Of a stretch of DNA of 64,000 nt, positions 25,344-34,271 are shown one piece after another; the first letter of the stretch is position 1; the number at the start of each line of letters is the position of its first letter. The position numbers were made by a program, and so were the translations under genes. A model generated the notes under the pieces. That model made no database searches, was not told where the DNA came from, and saw only the letters and a list, made by a program, of their open reading frames with translations. Source of the DNA: Acidobacteriota bacterium (GTDB lineage Bacteria; Acidobacteriota; Holophagae; Holophagales; Holophagaceae); NCBI GenBank assembly GCA_016213735.1, contig JACQZU010000017.1:124001-188000 (forward strand), in the 5' to 3' direction.

Positions 25344-28025
25344 ATGGGTATCCCAGCCCGGGCCTCTGCGGACTCCCCCTCCGAACACGAGCCCACTGCG
25401 CAGGAGCCGGACTCCGTGACGCCCTTGCTCGCCCCCAGGAAGAAGGCCGGATTCCTCCCGGCCCTGGTGCTTCTGCTCACCGGCATGGGGCTGAGCTTGG
25501 CCGGGTTCCTCCAGGTCCGCGCGAATCACCGGCATCAAGTCCTGGCGGAATTCGATGCCGCCGCCCGGGAGCGGATGGAAGCCATCCAGCGCGAGCTCTT
25601 GCACGGCCAGGAGGCCGTCCTGAGCCTGCGGGATCATCTGGGGGCGACGGAGCGCCTGGACGAGGCCTCCTTCCGGGCCTTCGCCGGCCCCCTCGCCGCG
25701 CGCCACCCCTACCTCCAGGCCCTGCAGTGGCTCCCCGAACTGCGACCCGAGGACCGGGCGAGGATCGAGGGGGCCGCGCGGGAGCGAGGCGGAGGCCTCC
25801 GCTTCTTCACCCGCGGGAGCATGGGGGAAACCCAGAACCTCCCACCGACCGGAAATTTCTTTGCCGTGCTCTTCGTCGAGCCGCTCAGGGGGAACGAAGC
25901 CGCCCTGGGTTATTCCGCCCACCAGGTCGAGACGAGACAACTCGCCCTCCGCCGGGCCCTGGAGACGGGGGAGGCCAGCGCAACGGGTCCGCTGAAGCTG
26001 ATTCAGGAACCCGGCCGTCAGCTTGGATTCCTCCTGATGGTGCCTCTGCCGGCGGCGGGCGTCCGGCCCCGGGGGGTGGTCCAGGGGGTCTTCCGGGCGG
26101 GGGACATGGTCCACAAGTCCATCGCCTTCCTCTCTCCGAGGGGAGTGGACTTGACCCTCCTGAGCAGCTCCCCGTCCGAGGGCCGCGCGGTCCTTCACCA
26201 GGAGGGGAGTCGCCAGAGCTCCGGGGCCGCGGCGGAGGAGACCGGCCTCAGGACCGAGCGCTCCTTCGGGTTGGCCGGTCGCACCTGGACCGTGGAAGCC
26301 CGGGCGGCCCCGGGACATTTCCAGCAGGGAGGAAGCGGGGCGGCGTGGGGCCTCCTCCTGGGCGGCCTTGCGGGGTCTGGGCTTCTGGCGGGCCTGGCCA
26401 AGTCCACCCTCGAACGGAGCAGGGAAGTTCAGGTCCAGGTGGAGGCCCGGACCGAGGAACTCCAGCGCGAGACCGAGAATCACCGCAAGGACGCGGAGGA
26501 CCTCCGGCGGAGCCGGGCGCGATACCGGGACCTGGTGGAGCTCATGGAAGAAGGCATGTGGGCCTTGAATCGTCAAGGGGTAGGGACCTTCGTGAACCGG
26601 CGCCTGGTGGAGATGCTGGGCTACGGGCGGGAGGAGATCCTGGGGAGGCCTCTCGAGGACTTCCTGCATCCCCAGGCCTCCCCGGCCGTCCGCCGGGGAG
26701 TCGAGGCCCTGCTCCAGGGCCTTCGGACCCGGGAGGACATCCATTTCCAGCGGAGGGACGGGACCGAGCTGTGGGCCATTGCCACCTCGACCTCCGGGGC
26801 CGACAGTGCCGTCGAGGGTGAGGAAATGGCGGGGGGCGCCCTGATCATCCTCACGGACGTCACCGAGCGGCGGCGGGTCGAAGCCTCCCAGAGGGAGGCC
26901 CAGAAACTCGAATCCCTCGGGGTCCTCGCGGGGGGCATCGCCCACGATTTCAACAACCTCCTGGGCGCCATCCTGGGAAACCTCAACCTGGCCCAGCTTC
27001 ATGTGCCCGAGGGCAGCCCGGCCCTTCCCTTCCTGGACAACATCGAGCGCTCGGTATCCCGGGCCACGGCCCTGACGCTCCAGATGCTGGCCTATTCCGG
27101 TCGCGGGAAGTTCACGCTGGCTCCCCTCGACCTCAATCTGGCGGTGGGGGAGATCACCCACCTCCTCAGCGTCTCCATGTCCAAGAAGATCCGGCTGGCC
27201 TTCGACCTGCGAAAGGATCTGCCCCTGGTCCTGGTGGATCCCTCCCAGATCCAGCAGGTCGTCATGAACCTGGTGACCAATGCGGCCGAGGCCATTGGGG
27301 ACCGGGAGGGGACCGTCACCATCCGCACGGCCACCCAGGAACTGGACGGGGAACGTCTGGCCAGGGACTTCCCCGGTCAGGGGATGGACCCCGGCCTTCA
27401 CGTCCTCCTCGAGGTGAAGGACACCGGCCAGGGCATGACCCCCGAGGTGCAGGCCCGGATCTTCGAGCCCTTCTTCACCACCAAGTTCGCGGGGAGGGGC
27501 CTGGGGCTCTCCGCCCTGCAGGGCATCCTCCGGGCCCACCGGGCGGGCGTCCTCCTCCACTCCGACCCGGGGAAGGGAACCTCCTTCAGCATTTTTATCC
27601 CGGCCATTTCCTCGGTGGACCTGGAGGAGGAGGCCATCCGGGAGCAACCCTGGACGTCCGAGGGGCGGATCCTGGTGGTGGATGATGAACCGGCCGTGAG
27701 AACGGCCGCCTCAGACCTGCTGGCTGGCCTGGGCTTCGAGGTGGTGCAGGCGGGGGACGGGGAAGAGGCTGTGGGACTGTTCGGGGCTGCCCGGGAACCC
27801 TTCCGGGCCGTCCTGATGGATCTCACGATGCCCCGAATGGGAGGCCTGGAGGCCGCCCGGCAGATCCGGGCGCGGAACCCCCAAACCCCCGTGCTCTTCA
27901 TCAGTGGATTCACCGAACAGGAACTCCTTCGCACGGAGGATGGGGTGGCCCCTGGAGCCTTCCTGCAGAAACCCTTCAACCGTGCCTCACTGATCCGTTC
28001 GATGCGAGAACTCCTGGGAGAGTGA
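25344..28025 (+). CDS. Hybrid sensor histidine kinase (CHASE-PAS-HisKA-HATPase-receiver)
   Basis: The 893-residue membrane sensor has TM1 at about 36-57, a periplasmic CHASE-type domain (about 75-300, with QWLPELRPEDR and LGYSAHQVE), TM2 near 330-350, a coiled coil, a PAS domain (about 385-510), the phospho-acceptor His534 in GGIAHDFNNLLGAI, ATPase boxes MNLVTNAAEAI, DTGQGM and GLGLSAL, and a C-terminal receiver with Asp826 (VLMDLTMPRMGG). The HDFNN form of the H-box is common in hybrid kinases. No separate regulator is adjacent; output may go through a phosphotransfer protein elsewhere. Confidence 0.94.
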   Translation: MGIPARASADSPSEHEPTAQEPDSVTPLLAPRKKAGFLPALVLLLTGMGLSLAGFLQVRANHRHQVLAEFDAAARERMEAIQRELLHGQEAVLSLRDHLGATERLDEASFRAFAGPLAARHPYLQALQWLPELRPEDRARIEGAARERGGGLRFFTRGSMGETQNLPPTGNFFAVLFVEPLRGNEAALGYSAHQVETRQLALRRALETGEASATGPLKLIQEPGRQLGFLLMVPLPAAGVRPRGVVQGVFRAGDMVHKSIAFLSPRGVDLTLLSSSPSEGRAVLHQEGSRQSSGAAAEETGLRTERSFGLAGRTWTVEARAAPGHFQQGGSGAAWGLLLGGLAGSGLLAGLAKSTLERSREVQVQVEARTEELQRETENHRKDAEDLRRSRARYRDLVELMEEGMWALNRQGVGTFVNRRLVEMLGYGREEILGRPLEDFLHPQASPAVRRGVEALLQGLRTREDIHFQRRDGTELWAIATSTSGADSAVEGEEMAGGALIILTDVTERRRVEASQREAQKLESLGVLAGGIAHDFNNLLGAILGNLNLAQLHVPEGSPALPFLDNIERSVSRATALTLQMLAYSGRGKFTLAPLDLNLAVGEITHLLSVSMSKKIRLAFDLRKDLPLVLVDPSQIQQVVMNLVTNAAEAIGDREGTVTIRTATQELDGERLARDFPGQGMDPGLHVLLEVKDTGQGMTPEVQARIFEPFFTTKFAGRGLGLSALQGILRAHRAGVLLHSDPGKGTSFSIFIPAISSVDLEEEAIREQPWTSEGRILVVDDEPAVRTAASDLLAGLGFEVVQAGDGEEAVGLFGAAREPFRAVLMDLTMPRMGGLEAARQIRARNPQTPVLFISGFTEQELLRTEDGVAPGAFLQKPFNRASLIRSMRELLGE

Positions 28026-28069
28026 CCCCCCTGGAGGGCTCCCCCCTGGAAGGAATTCCCGGAGTACCC

Positions 28070-29062
28070 ATGATCCTGGCGCCCCTGGCCATGCTGATGG
28101 CCCCACCACCCCCGACCCCGTCCCCCTCGGAGCGGGAAGTGATCTTTCCAGGTTTCAACGCTGTCCAGCTCAAGGGGAGCGTGCGACCCGCCGCCGGGCA
28201 TCCTTTTTTCGCCGTGCTCGTGGCGGGTTCCGGGCCCACGGACCGGGACTGGTCCAATCCCCTCATCCCCGTCCCCAGCCACTCCGGGCGGGATGTCGCG
28301 GCCTGGCTCCAGAGCCAGGGCCTCGGGTCCCTCCGCTTCGACAAGCGCTACATCGGGTCCCGGGATTCCGGGCTGGACATTTCCCTGGACGCGCAGGTGG
28401 GGGACATCCGGGCCGCGCTCCGGGCGGCGAAGGCGCTCCCGGAAGCGAAGGGCCGGAAACTGCTCCTCGTGGGCCACAGCGAGGGGGCCGTGCTCTCGCT
28501 GCTCGCGACGGCGGAGGCGGATGCCCTGCTTCTGTTGGCCATGCCGGGGGAGCCCCTGGGAAAGCTGGTCTTGACCCAGGTCCGGGAGCAATTCGAACAG
28601 GCAGGCGCTGCGGCGCATGTCATCAGGGCCAACATGGATTTCCTCGAATCGGTTCTGGAGGCCATTCGGAAGGGGTCCACCCCTCCACCGGCCGGAGAGG
28701 AGGTCCTCCCCAACATTTCCATCCTGGCCAGGTCCCTGGCCAACCCGAGGTCCCTGGCCTTCTTCCGGGCCGAAATGGACCTGGACCCCTGGATGCTCGC
28801 GGCCAGGGTCCCCGTCCCCATGGCCGCAGCCTGGGGGGACCGGGACGTCCAGGTCCGTAGACCCCGGATCCCGTCTTCCTTCCCCGGCGAGGTGATTGAC
28901 CTGCCCGGGGCCAACCATCTGCTTCGCCGGGAAACCCTGGCCCTCAAGGAACTGAACCCTGCTTTGGCGATGGGAGGCTACGGCGACGGCACCCCGCTGG
29001 CGGACCTGGGGCCCCTCGCCGCCTGGCTCGCCCGCCTGGGGAGGGCGGAACCCCTCCGGTAG
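28070..29062 (+). CDS. Alpha/beta hydrolase
   Basis: The 330-residue protein has the oxyanion-hole region VAGSGPTDRDW, the nucleophile elbow GHSEGAVLS with Ser137, and a C-terminal GANHLLRR with the catalytic His. The short hydrophobic N-terminus (MILAPLAMLMA) may be a weak signal peptide. ATG 28070 has GGAG five bases upstream; the GTG at 28022 overlapping the kinase stop is an alternative start. Relatives include dienelactone-hydrolase-like serine esterases or peptidases. Substrate unknown. Confidence 0.8.
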   Translation: MILAPLAMLMAPPPPTPSPSEREVIFPGFNAVQLKGSVRPAAGHPFFAVLVAGSGPTDRDWSNPLIPVPSHSGRDVAAWLQSQGLGSLRFDKRYIGSRDSGLDISLDAQVGDIRAALRAAKALPEAKGRKLLLVGHSEGAVLSLLATAEADALLLLAMPGEPLGKLVLTQVREQFEQAGAAAHVIRANMDFLESVLEAIRKGSTPPPAGEEVLPNISILARSLANPRSLAFFRAEMDLDPWMLAARVPVPMAAAWGDRDVQVRRPRIPSSFPGEVIDLPGANHLLRRETLALKELNPALAMGGYGDGTPLADLGPLAAWLARLGRAEPLR

Positions 29063-29104
29063 GCGGCGCATTCCTCCAGAGCCGAAGGCTTAGGAGGGTT
29101 GAAC

Positions 29105-29554
29105 ATGATCCTGCGAACGGGAAGTCTGCTGTTGGCCGGGGCGATGCTCTTCGCCCAGGGGAATGAATGGGAGCGCGCGCTGCAGAATGCGCGGCGCTTC
29201 ATGGAGAAGGGAGGCCGGGCGGTGGTGGTCATGCTCCACCGCACGGACCCCTCCACGGTGAAGGTGCAGGTCGCCGCCCTCGGATCCAGTTTCCGGGAGA
29301 TCCGGTGCATGGCCCACGGCGCAAAGGGCGGACAGGAAGCCCTGGCCCTGGAATCCGCCCGGGCCATGGACCAGATGGAGGGGGCGGCCCTCCTGGACGA
29401 GCAGACCACAGACATGGAGGTCAGCTTGAAAGGCGAGGATCTCCGCCCCAGGATCCGGCTCCGGGTCCCCCGGCAAGGGGAGGCCCCCCAGATTGGCACC
29501 ATCCTCGCAGGAACCGCCCCTGAATCAGGTCTTTCCGTAAAATCCAAAATTTAA
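29105..29554 (+). CDS. Small secreted protein of unknown function
   Basis: I do not recognise a family. The 149-residue product has a signal peptide (MILRTGSLLLAGAMLFAQG) and a mature domain with mixed alpha/beta character and no cysteine-rich or catalytic pattern. AGGAGGG six bases before ATG 29105 makes the start firm. It is followed by two stem-loops, the second a textbook terminator, so it closes a transcription unit with the hydrolase or stands alone. Confidence 0.7.
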   Translation: MILRTGSLLLAGAMLFAQGNEWERALQNARRFMEKGGRAVVVMLHRTDPSTVKVQVAALGSSFREIRCMAHGAKGGQEALALESARAMDQMEGAALLDEQTTDMEVSLKGEDLRPRIRLRVPRQGEAPQIGTILAGTAPESGLSVKSKI

Positions 29555-29632
29555 TCCCGGCCGGGGAACCTCACCCAATGCAGGGGCATTGGGTAGGTGG
29601 CGGGCGTGAAGTTGGGAATCCCGCCAGAGTGA

Positions 29633-29653
29633 CCGGCCCTTCATGCGGGCCGG
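29633..29653 (+). other. Stem-loop upstream of the terminator
   Basis: CCGGCCC (29633-29639) and GGGCCGG (29647-29653) form a 7-bp hairpin with a seven-base loop, without a U-run, between the small secreted gene and the intrinsic terminator at 29670. Confidence 0.45.
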
Positions 29654-29669
29654 CCCAGGGGAAGGGGAG

Positions 29670-29706
29670 GGCGGAGCATCCAACCAATGCTCCGCCTGTT
29701 TTTTTT
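29670..29706 (+). terminator. Strong rho-independent terminator
   Basis: A perfect 10-bp stem GGCGGAGCAT/ATGCTCCGCC with loop CCAACCA is followed by TG and eight T residues. It ends plus-strand transcription just before the stop codon of the convergent OPT transporter gene. Confidence 0.92.
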
Positions 29707-29714
29707 CGGGACCC

Positions 29715-31751
29715 TCAGCGGGATGCCTGGGCGCGGCGGCTGTATGCAACGGTCCAGATGCAGAGGGCCGCCATGGCCAGAAGGCCCAGCCACTCGCCCA
29801 GCGCGCCCTCGTAGGCGTGCTCGGAGAGGATCCAGAGACGCTCCCGGGCGATGCCCAGCTTCTCGAAGACCAGGAAGACCAGGGCCGAGAAGACGCCCAT
29901 GAGGGCCCCGCCCGCCATGAGGCCGCTGGCGATGAGGATTCCGCTGTTTTCCCGGGCCTTCAGGTCCCCTTCCTGGACATCCGCCCGGGGTTTGTTCACC
30001 AGATGGCTGAGGAGCCCCCCCAGGGCAAGGGGGGTGTTCAGTTCCATGGGGAGGTACATCCCAAGCGCGAATCCCAGGGCAGGAACCTCGGCGAGGCGCA
30101 GCACCAGGGAGAGCGCCACCCCCAGGCCGAAGAGGTACCAGCGCAGGGGTGTGGTGGTGGATCCGAAGATGCCTTCCAGGATCTCCTTCATCGCGCTGGC
30201 CTGGGGCGCCGAGAGCGCCGTGGTCCCGAAGCCCTGCTTGGAGAGCAGCCACATGGCGAGGCCGCAGAAGACGGCCGCCACGAAGGTCCCGAAGAACTTG
30301 AGGCCCATCTGGCGGGCGGGGGTGGCCCCGATCCAGTGGCCGATCTTGAGGTCCGTGGAGAAGGCCCCGCTGGCCGAAAGGGCGGTGCAGACCACGCCGC
30401 CCACCATCATGGTGACGAAGGCTCCCGGACCCCCGCCCAACCCCATGCGCAGCATCACGAAACCCGTGATGATGAGGGTGAGCATGGTCATCCCGCTGAT
30501 GGGGTTGGTGCCGATGGTGGCGATGGCCCGGGCCGCCACGGGGGCGAACAGGAAGGCGATGGCCATCACCAGGAGGGTGGCCGCCAGGGCGGCCACCAGA
30601 CTTCCCTTCAGGCCGATGCCGAAGCTGAAGAAGAGAAAGGCCGCCAGGGCGAAGAGAAGGAGGCCTACTCCCACGAAGGAGAGGGGCAGGCTGCGCTCGG
30701 GCCTGGGCAGCATCTCCGCGGCCCTTCCGTCCTGGTGCTTGAGGCCCTCCAGGTTGCTCCGGATGGAGCGGATCATGCTGGGCAAGGACGCGAGCACCCC
30801 CATGATGCCCGCCCCGGCGATGGCCCCCACGCCGACGATGCGGACATAGCTCCGGAAGACCTGCTCGGGGCTCATCTGGGCGATGGGGAGGGCGCCGGGG
30901 GGGAGGGCTCCCGGGGCGTGCTGGCCGATGGCGTGGATCAGGGGCACCAGCACGAACATGGATAGAAAGCTGCCGGCCGCAATGACGGCGGTGTAGCGCA
31001 GGCCGAGGATGTAGCCGATCCCCAGGGTGGCGGCGCTGTTGAGGAAATTGAAGGCCAGGAACTTTTCCCTGAGCTGGGACCCCACCCAGACGTGCCGGAG
31101 GGTGATGGACTCTCCCATGCCCCGGAAGAGGGTGGCCAGGCCGTCGTAGAGAGCCCCGATGCCCGCAGCGCCCGCAAGAATCTTGGCCTGGTTGCCCGCG
31201 GCTTCTCCGGTGACCAGGATCTCGGTGGTGGCCGTGGCCTCGGGCCAGGGGAAGACCCCGTGGTTCTCCACCATGAAGTGGTAGCGCAGGGGGATGAGGA
31301 AGAGGATCCCGAGGCAGCCCCCGAGAAAACTCACCGTGATGATCTGGAAGATGCTGGGCTGGGGGAGACCGTAGGCGGGGTTGCCCGCCAGCATGTAGAG
31401 GGCGGGGATGGTGAACACCGCCCCCGCCACCACGTGGCTGGAATTGGCGCCGATGCTGGTGGCAATGACGTTTTCGAGGATGCTGCTGCGTCGGGTGAAG
31501 AGGCGCCCCAGGCCGATGGCCAGGATGGCGATGGGGATCGCAGCCTCGATGCCCTGGCCCACCTTCAGGGCCAGGTAGGCCGCCGCCATGCTGAAGACCG
31601 CGCAGAAGAGCCCCCCCAGGGCCAAGCTGCGCAGGGTGATCTCCGGGACCCCGTCCCCGGGGACGAGGGGGATGTAGACCTCCCCGGGTCCGAGCTCCCG
31701 CCTCGCGTTCTCGGGCAGGCCGTGGATGGACGGTGGGGCGTCGTGGGACAT
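29715..31751 (-). CDS. OPT-family oligopeptide transporter
   Basis: The 678-residue inner-membrane protein has 14-16 hydrophobic helices and matches the prokaryotic OPT family: ITLRSLALGGLFCAVFSMAAAY near the N-terminus, ENVIATSIGANSSHVVAGAVF, and FPWPEATATTEILVTGE. Members import oligopeptides or metal-peptide chelates with protons. It lies near several secreted peptidase genes and could take up their products. The start ATG 31751 gives a hydrophilic N-tail of about 35 residues, usual for the family. Confidence 0.93.
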   Translation of the reverse strand: MSHDAPPSIHGLPENARRELGPGEVYIPLVPGDGVPEITLRSLALGGLFCAVFSMAAAYLALKVGQGIEAAIPIAILAIGLGRLFTRRSSILENVIATSIGANSSHVVAGAVFTIPALYMLAGNPAYGLPQPSIFQIITVSFLGGCLGILFLIPLRYHFMVENHGVFPWPEATATTEILVTGEAAGNQAKILAGAAGIGALYDGLATLFRGMGESITLRHVWVGSQLREKFLAFNFLNSAATLGIGYILGLRYTAVIAAGSFLSMFVLVPLIHAIGQHAPGALPPGALPIAQMSPEQVFRSYVRIVGVGAIAGAGIMGVLASLPSMIRSIRSNLEGLKHQDGRAAEMLPRPERSLPLSFVGVGLLLFALAAFLFFSFGIGLKGSLVAALAATLLVMAIAFLFAPVAARAIATIGTNPISGMTMLTLIITGFVMLRMGLGGGPGAFVTMMVGGVVCTALSASGAFSTDLKIGHWIGATPARQMGLKFFGTFVAAVFCGLAMWLLSKQGFGTTALSAPQASAMKEILEGIFGSTTTPLRWYLFGLGVALSLVLRLAEVPALGFALGMYLPMELNTPLALGGLLSHLVNKPRADVQEGDLKARENSGILIASGLMAGGALMGVFSALVFLVFEKLGIARERLWILSEHAYEGALGEWLGLLAMAALCIWTVAYSRRAQASR

Positions 31752-31772
31752 GAAGGCTCCGTCGGGCAGGTC

Positions 31773-32129
31773 TCAGGGGCGGGGAGCCCGCCTGGGGTCC
31801 TGGGGATCGGTGAATTGAAGGAGTTCAACCGGCAGGCCGTCGTGCTCGATGAAGGCCACGCGGACGCCGTCCGAGGGGGCGTTGGGAGGGATGAGGATGG
31901 GCTGGCCCTCCAGGGCCGCGTCCAGGTCGTCCACCTCGAAGGCCAGGTGGGGCACGCGCCGCACCAGGTCGGGCACCTTGCAATGGGGCTCGAAGCGCAT
32001 GAACTCGATGCCGAATGGGTTTGAGTTCCAGGGCACCAGGTGGACCCCCAGGGCCTCCAGGTGCTCCTCGCCCTCGCGGGGCGTCTCCGTGGGGACGCCG
32101 AAGTGGTGGTAATGGAATCCAGGTTTCAT
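31773..32129 (-). CDS. VOC (glyoxalase/bleomycin-resistance fold) protein
   Basis: The 118-residue single VOC module has the metal-ligand-type segments GFHYHHFGVP, VPHLAFEVDDLD and LPVELLQF. It probably binds a divalent metal and a small organic ligand, but the reaction is unknown. It lies between the OPT transporter and the M1 peptidase, with 3 bp to the latter's stop, so co-transcription with the M1 gene is likely. Confidence 0.82.
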   Translation of the reverse strand: MKPGFHYHHFGVPTETPREGEEHLEALGVHLVPWNSNPFGIEFMRFEPHCKVPDLVRRVPHLAFEVDDLDAALEGQPILIPPNAPSDGVRVAFIEHDGLPVELLQFTDPQDPRRAPRP

Positions 32130-32132
32130 GGG

Positions 32133-33905
32133 TCAGGCCGCGTAGGCGTCCAGCACGCCCTGGACCACACGGCGGGACAGGCCGTGGTAGCCCGGGCTGG
32201 CCTCCTCGAAGATCGAGCGGGCCAGGGCGCGGGTACGGGCCGTGGCCCCAAGGGCCATGAAAAGGGGCCGAAGGTACTTCATCCGGCCCACGCGGGTGAG
32301 CACGGCGCGGAGGGCGGGAAAGGCAGGTTCGAAATCGCTGGCCGCGGCTATGCAAAGCCATTCCACCAGGAGTTCGTGGTTGCCCTTCGCGGATAGGCCG
32401 AAGCTGCGGTCCAGCCAGTCACAATCCTCGGCCGGAAGCGGTCGGGGAAGGTTCTGGAGGTAGATGAGCTGCCGGGCGGGACTCCAGCCCTCCCAGGCGC
32501 CCGGTGCGGGGCGCTCGGGCCAGGCCTTCGCGTGGCGGATCAGGCCATCCAGGGCCGGGGAATCGAAGACGGGCGCGTCCCGCGGCATGCCCGGCATGTG
32601 GAACCAGGTGTCCGCCTCAACGCGGCGGAGGAGGCCCGGGAGCTTCTCCTCGAGGAAGGCGCAGAACTGCTCCGTGGTCAGCGCCTGGAACCGCCACTGG
32701 GCCATGTAGTCCCGAACGAAGGCCCTCCAGGCCTCGGGGCCCGCAGCCCGTTCCAGGGACGCGATGAGCCGGGCGCCCTTCTCATAGGGAATGCTGCTGA
32801 AGGCGTCGTCCGGGTCCACCCCCTTGAGCCGGGTCCGGAGCAGGGTGAGCTGTGGCTGTGCCTTGAAGCGTTCCAGGCTGTCCTCCAAGGCTTTCTGTCC
32901 CAAAGCCCAGCCCAGGCGGGCGGCCTCCTCCCCATGGAGGGCGGCCAGGATCTTCCGCTCGGCCCAAACGGTCCAGCCTTCGTTGAGCCAGAAGTGCTCC
33001 GCCGTGGCGTTGGTGACCAGGTTCCCGGTCCAACTGTGGGCCAGTTCGTGGGCGACCACGTCCACCAGGCTGCGGTCCCCCGCCAGGAGCGTGGGGGTGA
33101 GGAAGGTCATGCGGGGATTCTCCATTCCTCCGTAGGGGAAGGAGGGCGGCAGCACCAGGAGGTCGAAGCGCTCCCATTCGTAGGGCCCGAAGAGGGCCTC
33201 GGCCTTCTGGATGATCCCCTCCACCTCGGCGAACTCCCAGGCGGCCTGCCCGACGGTCTCGGGTTCGGCCCAGACCCTGGAACGTGGGCTGAGTTCCCTG
33301 GACTCCAGCCGCCCGATGGCAAGGGCCAGCAGGTACGGGGGAATGGGCTGGGGCATGGCGAAACGAAAGGTGCGGGTGCCGTCAGCATTCACGACGTCCC
33401 CAGCGGGGCCCGCGCTCATCACCGCGGACAGATCCCCCGGAACAGTGATCTCCCCGGTGTAGGACACCCGGGCCCCGGGACTGTCCTGGCAGGGCACCAT
33501 GGCCCGGGCATGGATGGCCTGGCACTGGCTGAAGAGGAAGGGCCGGACCTTGCCTTCGGTCTGCACGGGCTCCAGCCACTGGAGCGCGGAGGATTCAGGG
33601 ACCGTCTCGTAGGCCACGGTCACCGCGGCGGTGTCGGCGGGCAAGGTGATCCGGAGCCGGGAGCCCAGGATGGACTCCTCGGGGTGGAGCTCGAAAGGGA
33701 GGTCCTGCCCGTGACCGCCGGTGACCCGATGGATCACCAGGCCCCGGGTGTCCAGGTCCAGCGGGCCTTCCCCAGGCCAGGCGAGGTGCAAGGTCACGGA
33801 CCCCCTCAGCACCTTCCCCTCGAAATCCGCAACAAGGTCGAGGTTGAGGCTAGCGGTCCTGGGCTGGGCATCGTCGAAACAGGAGTGAGGATCGGGGCAG
33901 GCCAT
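32133..33905 (-). CDS. M1-family aminopeptidase
   Basis: The 590-residue protein resembles leukotriene-A4-hydrolase-type M1 aminopeptidases. It has the exopeptidase motif GGMENPRM (near residue 258) and zinc site His286-Glu287-x2-His290 (HELAHSW) with the downstream Glu in NEGWTVWAER. The N-terminal beta-domain and C-terminal helical repeats are present. No signal peptide is seen, suggesting a cytoplasmic enzyme. ATG 33905 with GAGG upstream was chosen; the long frame upstream is not coding. Confidence 0.93.
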   Translation of the reverse strand: MACPDPHSCFDDAQPRTASLNLDLVADFEGKVLRGSVTLHLAWPGEGPLDLDTRGLVIHRVTGGHGQDLPFELHPEESILGSRLRITLPADTAAVTVAYETVPESSALQWLEPVQTEGKVRPFLFSQCQAIHARAMVPCQDSPGARVSYTGEITVPGDLSAVMSAGPAGDVVNADGTRTFRFAMPQPIPPYLLALAIGRLESRELSPRSRVWAEPETVGQAAWEFAEVEGIIQKAEALFGPYEWERFDLLVLPPSFPYGGMENPRMTFLTPTLLAGDRSLVDVVAHELAHSWTGNLVTNATAEHFWLNEGWTVWAERKILAALHGEEAARLGWALGQKALEDSLERFKAQPQLTLLRTRLKGVDPDDAFSSIPYEKGARLIASLERAAGPEAWRAFVRDYMAQWRFQALTTEQFCAFLEEKLPGLLRRVEADTWFHMPGMPRDAPVFDSPALDGLIRHAKAWPERPAPGAWEGWSPARQLIYLQNLPRPLPAEDCDWLDRSFGLSAKGNHELLVEWLCIAAASDFEPAFPALRAVLTRVGRMKYLRPLFMALGATARTRALARSIFEEASPGYHGLSRRVVQGVLDAYAA

Positions 33906-34271
33906 GAGGTCCTCGGAGCCTCTGGCATTATCCCCGGGGCTGCGGCGATGGCACGGGAAGATATGCTCCCTTTCACATCCATGCCCCCCTGTGTAGCATC
34001 GGCGACCCTCCCGGGGCCCCCCGCACCCCCCTGGGGGGTCGTCCCCCGAGGTCGAGGCCCCTTCCTCCAGGTCCCGGCCCACTGGGGGCTGGCCAGGTAC
34101 CGATGAGAGCGGGGGGCGTACGGATGAAGGATGGGTGCGTTGCGGCTGGAGGGTTGCCCCCGCATCCTGCTGTGGTTGGGCATTCTCGGCGCCTGGCGGC
34201 CCCGATCGGGGAAGACACGGGGAAGCGGGCCTTGGGAGCCGAGGTGGGGGGACACCCCTTTCGGAGGCGAC
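33906..34271. other. 366-bp divergent intergenic region
   Basis: This C/G-rich stretch separates the M1 peptidase gene (minus) from the MFS gene (plus). It includes an inverted repeat ACCCCCC-T-GGGGGGT at 34025-34039. Several frames are open, but none shows a recognisable protein or good start context. It probably holds both promoters; I see no clear -10/-35 pair. Confidence 0.5.
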